Shown here one piece after another: positions 15,461 to 20,696 of a DNA stretch of 20,696 nucleotides (positions are counted from its first letter, which is position 1; the number at the start of each line of letters is the position of its first letter). Made by a program: the position numbers and the translations under genes. The notes beneath the pieces were generated by a model. That model did no database searches, was not told where the DNA came from, and was given only the letters and a program-made list of their open reading frames with translations. Source of the DNA: JANMZR01 sp031383555 (GTDB lineage Bacteria > Bacteroidota > Bacteroidia > Cytophagales > Spirosomataceae); the NCBI GenBank assembly GCA_031383555.1, contig JANMZR010000203.1, positions 1 to 20,696 of the forward strand, written 5' to 3'.

Positions 15461-16138
15461 ATGGCATTCAATTGGAAAAATCTTTTTATTGAACCTTCTG
15501 ATGAAGAAAAAGCCGCTGCTTTGGCCGCTGAAAAAGCCCAGCCAACAAAAGTGGTTGAAATGCCATCAATGCCGTCCGCTAAATTAACAATGCCAACCAG
15601 CCCTTTAGCCAAGGTTGACACCGGCGGCGATGCTTTCAAAGAAGTTTTGGCAGTTTATGAAAAAGGTTTTGATGGCCTGAATCAAGAGGGTTACGAATTT
15701 TTTGAATTATACAAGTCTGTAATGGCAGTTGGGCCTGATAACCCACAGGCCTATCAGATGGCTTTTGCAATGGGGAAAAGCATAAAATCTGATTTGACAA
15801 AAAGCTTCATAATTGATAAAGGGAATAATTATGTAGCCGAAATTGAGAAAGTTCATTCAAAATATGCCGAGGTAGGCAACAAGAAAAGAGCTGATTTATT
15901 AAATCAATTGAATTCGGAAAAAAGCAATCTATCGAGTTCCATAAAAAGTTTAGAAAGCCAAATAGCAAGCCTTCAGGCAGAACTTACAAAGCAAAAAGGA
16001 GAATTGTCGGAAATAGATAATAAATTTAGGGCTTCATTGACTGAAATGGAGGCAAGAATTAATGCTAACGATGGCGCAAAACAAACAATATTAAACTCAA
16101 TTCAAAAGGTAATTAACGGAATTAATCAAAATTTATAA
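15461..16138 (+). CDS. Uncharacterised coiled-coil protein, first gene of AAA+ set
   Basis: I do not recognise this 225-residue protein. It has no signal peptide or membrane helix, so it should be cytosolic. Residues 1-15 (MAFNWKNLFIEPSDE) form a compact, possibly amphipathic or peptide-motif start. A proline/alanine-rich linker follows (about 20-55). A helical segment (about 56-130) contains GYEFFELYKSVMAVG and PQAYQMAFAMGKSI. Residues 140-203 form a strong coiled coil (LLNQLNSEKSNLSSSIKSLE and onward). It starts a co-directional set: 21 bases separate it from the membrane coiled-coil gene, which is followed by a CbbX-type AAA+ gene. A role as soluble partner or adaptor of the ATPase is inference. 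Confidence 0.8.
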   Translation: MAFNWKNLFIEPSDEEKAAALAAEKAQPTKVVEMPSMPSAKLTMPTSPLAKVDTGGDAFKEVLAVYEKGFDGLNQEGYEFFELYKSVMAVGPDNPQAYQMAFAMGKSIKSDLTKSFIIDKGNNYVAEIEKVHSKYAEVGNKKRADLLNQLNSEKSNLSSSIKSLESQIASLQAELTKQKGELSEIDNKFRASLTEMEARINANDGAKQTILNSIQKVINGINQNL

Positions 16139-16159
16139 ATTAAACATATACTATATATC

Positions 16160-17272
16160 ATGGATAGCAAATTTGCACAAGAGAAATCTACTTTAATGGA
16201 ATTGCCAATTTTGAAACATTTCGATGAAGCAAAAGGGGAAATAGCCATCAATACCGAAAAGTTCAGAAAGGGTGAAAAACCAATAATGGGCATCGTAACT
16301 ATGGCTTTAATAGCTGCAGCAGCCTATTTTGCTTGGACTTTTGCTCTTCCAATCATTTTTACAACACTTGGTTATGTAGTAGCTGGAGTCGGTTTGGTCT
16401 TATTATTTTTGATGTGGCCGGTTATCATGAAAGGCCTGAGAATGATCACTCGCAAAATCCACGAGGCATTGATACAGTTTAATCCTTTTGCAGAATTGGA
16501 AGAACAAAAACAAAAAATGATTAGCAATCGTGATTTATTTAAAAGCCAAAAAGCCAAGTTAAAAGCACTTAAAGGCGAAATGGAGCAAGAAGCCCAAAAG
16601 TCGGAAAAAGAAGCGAAAACATACCAAGAAAACGTGCTAATGCTAAAAAACCAGTCTGATAAGTTAAAAACAGCGATGGATGGATTAGTGGCTGAAAAAG
16701 GTGCAGCAGCTAAAGATACTGATGAGTATGTAACGCTGCAATCAGAATTGGCCAAACGCTTAAGCAATAGCCAAAGGGTTGCCCAGCAATATGAGCAAAG
16801 TAAAGGTTTTATACAAAAATATGGTTCAAGAGCCAATGTTTTGGGGAAATTAGACCGTAAACTAACACTAGCTGGCACTGCTATTGACATAAAAATTGAA
16901 GATTTTGATGCTACTATTGGTATGCTTCGCAAAGAATATGAGTTTGCCAAAAATGCAAGGGCAGCAACCGAATCAGCAAAGTCTGCCATGCTTTTCACTA
17001 AAGATTGGGAGCTTGATTATGCATTGGAGGTTGTTACAGGCACGATTGCACAAGATATTGCCAACACTTCAGAAAATCTATTGGATATCGATACTCTTAC
17101 TTCACAATATTCAGTAGATAGCGATGAACTTTTCACAAGATTAGATACCTTGGCTGATAAAATAAAAACTGGCGATAACACAATCCCCGAAGCCAAAAAA
17201 TACAGCAGCCCCAACTATAAATTAGATACCGATGACAAGTCGGCTGCTGGTGCTTTTGGGGATATATTTTAA
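16160..17272 (+). CDS. Uncharacterised membrane-anchored coiled-coil protein, second gene of AAA+ set
   Basis: I do not recognise this 370-residue protein. A short soluble start (1-40) precedes two adjacent membrane helices (about 42-66 and 69-90, IVTMALIAAAAYFAWTFALP then TLGYVVAGVGLVLLFLMWPV) that would form a hairpin. The rest is almost wholly helical and charged. There is a long coiled coil (about 112-180), a second helical stretch (about 187-300, including LRKEYEFAKNARAATESAKS) and a short tail ending AAGAFGDIF. The positive residues after the second helix (KGLRMITRK) place the coiled coil in the cytosol. The two-helix coiled-coil plan recalls PspA/ESCRT-III-like membrane remodelers, but I see no diagnostic motif. 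The AAA+ gene follows after two hairpins. Confidence 0.8.
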   Translation: MDSKFAQEKSTLMELPILKHFDEAKGEIAINTEKFRKGEKPIMGIVTMALIAAAAYFAWTFALPIIFTTLGYVVAGVGLVLLFLMWPVIMKGLRMITRKIHEALIQFNPFAELEEQKQKMISNRDLFKSQKAKLKALKGEMEQEAQKSEKEAKTYQENVLMLKNQSDKLKTAMDGLVAEKGAAAKDTDEYVTLQSELAKRLSNSQRVAQQYEQSKGFIQKYGSRANVLGKLDRKLTLAGTAIDIKIEDFDATIGMLRKEYEFAKNARAATESAKSAMLFTKDWELDYALEVVTGTIAQDIANTSENLLDIDTLTSQYSVDSDELFTRLDTLADKIKTGDNTIPEAKKYSSPNYKLDTDDKSAAGAFGDIF

Positions 17273-17290
17273 TTGAATATATATTGGCAG

Positions 17291-17348
17291 GAATACGCTT
17301 TGAGGCGTATTCTCTTTTGTAGCAGCACGCTTTGAGGCGTGTTCCTAC
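17291..17348 (+). repeat. Two tandem palindromic hairpins (CGC-TTTGAG-GCG family) before the AAA+ gene
   Basis: The first hairpin, GAATACGC-TTTGAG-GCGTATTC (17291-17312), is a perfect 8-bp stem followed by a T-rich stretch, like a terminator. The second spans 17319-17348, with outer arms GTAG/CTAC and inner core CACGC-TTTGAG-GCGTG and one mismatch. It has the plan of the element at 9305-9334 in opposite orientation. The second ends 18 bases before the start codon of the AAA+ gene, so it may attenuate transcription or affect translation. Confidence 0.7.
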
Positions 17349-17366
17349 TTTCAAATATCCATAACC

Positions 17367-18848
17367 ATGCTCCAAAACGCTATACCAATCGACAAAACAT
17401 TCATAGAAACACTTAATAACCAATGTGTTGAAATTCTAAAGCTTTGCAATGAATTGAATACCGACAACCAATTTGTTCAAAAAATTAATGAAACTTATTT
17501 AGTTGCCGACGCCCCCAATTATTTTAAAACTGAGCACTATTTTTTGGCTGATTTTATCAAAATTTATGGCCAAATTGCTATTACAGAAACGCCAAAATCT
17601 AGATTTATTTTAGGCTACTTTTATGATAGTTTGAAAAATAATAAGGCAACTGATAGCTCAAATATTGATCAATTGAACCAATTGATGAGCGACCCAACTT
17701 TTGCAGAACATTTAAACAAAATCAAAAACAACCATTTTGAAAAGTTTAAAAATAAGGCTTTTGACGAATATATTGTGCCAGAAACGCTAAAAAGTTTATC
17801 TCATAAATCGCTTGAAATTGCTATAAATTTCGAAAAAAACTTTGCTGTTTTATTGGCTAGTTCTGATTTTACGACCACCCCAGATGAGCAAAAAATAATC
17901 GATGGAATAATCACAAAATTGAGCCAGCCGAAGCCCATTGAAAACGCCAAAGCTACTATGGTGGCCAGCGACGATACATTAGAAAAAGTAATGGCTGAGC
18001 TCCACGAACTAATTGGTTTAGAAAATGTTAAGTCAAGTATTTCAGAATTAATTGATTTGCTAAAAGTGCAGAAAATTCGAGAGGGGCATGGACTTGAAAA
18101 TATTGAAAGCAGTTTACATTCTGTGTTTTTGGGCCCACCAGGAACTGGTAAAACTACCGTTGCAAGGCTTTTAGGTCGTATTTATAAACATTTAGATTAC
18201 TTACCTAAAGGCCATGTAGTTGAAACCGACAGAGCAGGAATGGTTGCCGGTTATGTAGGACAAACAGCACTAAAAGTAGCCGAATTAGTAAACCAAAGCC
18301 TTGGCGGTGTACTTTTTGTGGACGAAGCCTATTCACTCACACCAGCTGATGGTAATAAAGACTTTGGCAGTGAAGCCGTTGACACTTTATTGAAAAGAAT
18401 GGAAGACCATCGCAAGGAATTGGCAGTAGTGGTGGCTGGTTATACGGTTCCTATGAAAGAATTTGTAGAGTCAAACCCTGGTTTACGGTCACGATTCAAT
18501 AGGTTTTATATGTTTGAGCATTTTATGCCTGAGCAATTGATGCAAATATTTGAAATATATGCCAAAAAAGCTCATTTTACAGTAACCCCAGAAGCAAAAT
18601 TATTGTTGATAAGCACTTTTGAGCAACTTTACGAAAAGCGTGACGAAGGCTTTGGTAATGCACGTGTAGTTCGTAATTTATTTGAAAAATGTGTTATGAA
18701 CCAGGCCACTCGAGTAGTCAGATACAATAGCTCAGTTTTAGATACAGTTACACTGAAAAACATTGGTGAAATAGATATTCCAACGCCAGAAGATACTATA
18801 AAACAAGTATTTATGACTAAAATTGAGGCAGAAAAAAAGGCAGTTTAA
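17367..18848 (+). CDS. CbbX/SpoVK-type AAA+ ATPase with unknown N-terminal helical domain
   Basis: An ATP-driven remodelling enzyme of 493 residues. The AAA+ module starts near residue 203. A family lead HELIGLENVKSSISELIDLL is followed by Walker A GPPGTGKT (256-263), the pore-loop area RAGMVAGYVGQT (289-300), Walker B GVLFVDEA (314-321), sensor-1 region VVVAGYT, the arginine-finger stretch NPGLRSRFNR (370-379) and sensor-2 GNARVVRNLFE (430-440). All catalytic positions look intact. The order and spacing are those of the CbxX/CfxQ group (CbbX Rubisco activase, SpoVK, EccA). No Rubisco or ESX genes are seen, so those roles are unlikely here. The first 200 residues are helical, of a type I do not recognise, and probably bind the substrate or partner. 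Two coiled-coil proteins are encoded upstream on the same strand and are the obvious candidates. Confidence 0.9.
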   Translation: MLQNAIPIDKTFIETLNNQCVEILKLCNELNTDNQFVQKINETYLVADAPNYFKTEHYFLADFIKIYGQIAITETPKSRFILGYFYDSLKNNKATDSSNIDQLNQLMSDPTFAEHLNKIKNNHFEKFKNKAFDEYIVPETLKSLSHKSLEIAINFEKNFAVLLASSDFTTTPDEQKIIDGIITKLSQPKPIENAKATMVASDDTLEKVMAELHELIGLENVKSSISELIDLLKVQKIREGHGLENIESSLHSVFLGPPGTGKTTVARLLGRIYKHLDYLPKGHVVETDRAGMVAGYVGQTALKVAELVNQSLGGVLFVDEAYSLTPADGNKDFGSEAVDTLLKRMEDHRKELAVVVAGYTVPMKEFVESNPGLRSRFNRFYMFEHFMPEQLMQIFEIYAKKAHFTVTPEAKLLLISTFEQLYEKRDEGFGNARVVRNLFEKCVMNQATRVVRYNSSVLDTVTLKNIGEIDIPTPEDTIKQVFMTKIEAEKKAV

Positions 18849-18874
18849 ATCAATTTGTTGATAAATTATTTATT

Positions 18875-19041
18875 TCAAATTGCCATTAGTATTTCCAACG
18901 CTTTTACCCAGATTTTATTAAAGCTTTTTTTATGTTCTTCGGCATTTTCTTGATTAACCATTACTACTGTATTCCAATTAATTTTCTAAAAAACTACACT
19001 TTGCCGTTCCATTTTTCTACAAATGCGTCTTGGGTTGTTTT
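18875..19041 (-). pseudogene. Possible decayed 3' end of a gene
   Basis: On the minus strand two short coding-like stretches in different frames follow one another: KTTQDAFVEKWNGKV then a stop (18994-18996), and KINWNTVVMVNQENAEEHKK and on to EILMAI then a stop (18875-18877). Together they look like the C-terminal part of a small protein broken by a frameshift. The second could be a 28-codon gene from the ATG at 18961, but no support for that is visible. I cannot name the family. Confidence 0.3.
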
Positions 19042-19043
19042 GC

Positions 19044-19901
19044 CTAAAATTTACAATCTGATGCTAGATTTTTCACATAATAACTTTTATAGTTTTTAGC
19101 TCTTTTATCCATACAGCCTTCCAAATTAAGTAACTCTATATTCTTAAAATCAATGGGTTGGCCTTCACTTTGTAATGCAATAAAACCTGAAGAAAGTAGC
19201 TTACCATCAACTTTTATATTTGGGTTGAAACCAGTAGCTACTCCACCCCCAATTTGAGGTTTTGAATATTGCAATACCTCTTGGCCATTTATAATATGCG
19301 TTATTAATGAATCGCCTAATACAATTATTTCTGCTTTTACCCAATCGCCCTTTTTCAAAGTTGGTGAGCTTGAAGTAAGGCAATGACCTGCATATTTTTT
19401 ACCTTGATAAACTATATCCGTTCCTGGTGAGCACATATTGCCAGTCGGCCTTGGCTTGCCATCTGGTAATTCTGCCAAAAACTGCATTTCAACCGAAATA
19501 GGCCAATCCTGCTCTTTTGGCATAGTTTTAGGGTCTTGGCTGTGAAACATAATTCCACTATTTAGCTCAGTATAATTCGGTGCATCCGTTCGCCAAGGGT
19601 CTTGAAATTGATACTCCAGCTTAAATTTATAATAGGAAAAAGGTTTTTCAAAATATAAATGCCCGTATTGATTATTGAACTTATCGTATTGGTCATACCG
19701 CACTTTTATCTTCTTGTCTTCCACTCGAAAAGTATTGCCAAAGTTTACACCAACTTCATGATGGAATATTTTCACTTCCCAATTTTTAATATTTTTTCCA
19801 TTAAAAAGTTTTACCCATTGTTCTTTTTGTGCTGATTTTTTCTGTGAAAAAATATTGACGCTAATCAATAAAATAGCTAAAACTAGTGTTGTTTTTTTCA
19901 T
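19044..19901 (-). CDS. DUF1080 (3-keto-disaccharide hydrolase-like) secreted protein
   Basis: Secreted protein of 285 residues. The ATG at 19901 (MKKTTLVLAILLISVNIFSQ) gives a clean signal peptide. An in-frame ATG 33 bases further upstream only adds a non-conserved lead. The mature part opens with WVKLFNGKNIKNWEVKI, the DUF1080 start, and has ELNSGIMFHSQDP and VYQGKKYAGHC. These are concanavalin/LamG-like fold markers; members are linked to 3-keto-sugar glycoside cleavage or carbohydrate binding. The C-terminus GCMDKRAKNYKSYYVKN..CKF matches a short Cys-bounded motif (GCxDxxAxNY...C) often attached to extracellular Bacteroidota proteins. The APC permease gene ends 66 bases upstream on the same strand, so co-transcription is possible. 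Confidence 0.87.
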   Translation of the reverse strand: MKKTTLVLAILLISVNIFSQKKSAQKEQWVKLFNGKNIKNWEVKIFHHEVGVNFGNTFRVEDKKIKVRYDQYDKFNNQYGHLYFEKPFSYYKFKLEYQFQDPWRTDAPNYTELNSGIMFHSQDPKTMPKEQDWPISVEMQFLAELPDGKPRPTGNMCSPGTDIVYQGKKYAGHCLTSSSPTLKKGDWVKAEIIVLGDSLITHIINGQEVLQYSKPQIGGGVATGFNPNIKVDGKLLSSGFIALQSEGQPIDFKNIELLNLEGCMDKRAKNYKSYYVKNLASDCKF

Positions 19902-19967
19902 GGGCAAAAGTGTAAAATATTTTAAAAAGTTCAAATGAAATTTATAGATTTAACCAAAAACTAAAAT

Positions 19968-20696
19968 CTATTTTCTTGACCAATACAAATAAAAGGGAAT
20001 ACCGCTCGCAATTAATCCCAAACCAATCATTGCCTCATAAGGTCTTGATATTAAGGTGCTTATAATTAATCCTGCACAAAAAATCAGAAAAATAGCGGGT
20101 ACAATTGGGTAGCCAATTACTTTGTATATTCTTGGTGCATCCGGCATTCTTTTTCTTAATATAAAAACACCTAAAGTGGTGGCGCCGTAAAAGATAAAGG
20201 AAGCAAATATAAGCATGTCTGTCAACTGGTCGAATGTACCAGATACCACCAAAATACATGCCCATGCAGACTGAAACCACAAAGCTTTGGCTGGAGTATT
20301 GTATTTTGGGTGAATAATGCTTGCCGATTTGAAAAATAATTTATCGCTTGCCATTGCATAAAATAGCCTACTTGAAAGTAAGATTGTGCTACTGGTACAG
20401 TTAAAAGTTGTCAATAAAATAAGGCATGATATAGCCACTATTCCAATATTCCCCAAAAAGGAACCCACAACTTTAATGGCGGCAATGCCGTTTTTACTTT
20501 CATGAATGCTTATAAATGAGTCGATTGGCTCAATATACAAATACACAAAATTGAGCAACAAATACAAACTCATGATTATTATCACACCTAAAGCCAATGC
20601 TCGAGGTAGGTTTTTTTGCGGATTATGAAGTTCACTACCAATATAACCCAGATTGTTCCAGCCTTCATAGCCCCAAAAAGCCCCTAAAACCGCCAC
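19968..20696 (-). CDS. APC-family amino acid permease, C-terminal part (5' end outside window)
   Basis: Inner-membrane amino-acid transporter. Only the last 242 or so residues are present; the frame is still open at the window edge, and the GTG there should not be taken as the start. FWGYEGWNNLGYIGSELHNPQKNLPRAL matches the unwound helix 6 and following loop of APC/LAT-like exchangers. About seven hydrophobic segments follow, including ISCLILLTTFNCTSSTILLSSR (helix 8 region) and the cytosolic loop IHPKYNTPAKAL. The protein ends IPFYLYWSRK. The substrate cannot be read from this part. Confidence 0.88.
   Translation of the reverse strand: MAVLGAFWGYEGWNNLGYIGSELHNPQKNLPRALALGVIIIMSLYLLLNFVYLYIEPIDSFISIHESKNGIAAIKVVGSFLGNIGIVAISCLILLTTFNCTSSTILLSSRLFYAMASDKLFFKSASIIHPKYNTPAKALWFQSAWACILVVSGTFDQLTDMLIFASFIFYGATTLGVFILRKRMPDAPRIYKVIGYPIVPAIFLIFCAGLIISTLISRPYEAMIGLGLIASGIPFYLYWSRK

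Noticed and set aside
16372..16998. 208-codon antisense open frame within the membrane coiled-coil gene
   Set aside because: Serine/leucine/alanine-rich translation opposite a long helical coding stretch; a shadow frame of the plus-strand gene.

Overview
The window is AT-rich, and the families present point to Bacteroidota, probably a Cytophagales- or Sphingobacteriales-like member. Indicators are a DUF5916/CBM9 outer-membrane protein, DUF1080, M56 peptidases with TonB and proline-rich tails, a TonB with a cytoplasmic N-terminus, a GMC oxidoreductase paired with gluconate 2-dehydrogenase subunit 3, and TAnnTTTG-type -7 promoter elements. No rRNA, tRNA, CRISPR or intact insertion sequence was seen.

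Layout. 1-119 is the truncated end of a short repeat whose fuller copy lies at 15023-15204. 183-2689 (minus) encodes a Tat-lipoprotein small subunit and a GMC flavoprotein, ending in a strong terminator. 2900-4162 (plus) is an MFS transporter, convergent with a DUF5916 outer-membrane protein (4256-6493, minus). 6650-10164 (minus) is the first BlaI/M56 locus: tonB, blaI, an M56 sensor with carboxypeptidase-regulatory-like and TonB domains, and a second TonB domain in the same frame separated only by a TAA codon. The tonB and blaI promoter regions share an inverted repeat, AAACTA-N6-TAGTTT, next to a candidate -7 box. 10644-11198 is a small lipoprotein with a zinc-peptidase HExxH motif. MurQ (11245-12051, minus) is divergent from a second BlaI/M56 pair (12390-14913, plus). 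The space between them carries three copies of TACGAA-N4-TTCGTA. 15461-18848 (plus) is an uncharacterised three-gene set: a coiled-coil protein, a membrane-anchored coiled-coil protein and a CbbX/SpoVK-type AAA+ ATPase. 19044-20696 (minus) holds a DUF1080 protein and the C-terminal part of an APC amino-acid permease that runs off the window.

How the parts may work together. The two BlaI/M56 modules look like proteolysis-triggered envelope sensors with separate operator codes. One appears to control a TonB energy transducer; the other lies beside a peptidoglycan-recycling enzyme. The AAA+ set resembles a membrane-remodelling or complex-disassembly machine (ATPase, membrane coiled coil, soluble coiled coil) and is the best candidate for an undescribed system. 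All functional links are inferred from sequence and neighbourhood.
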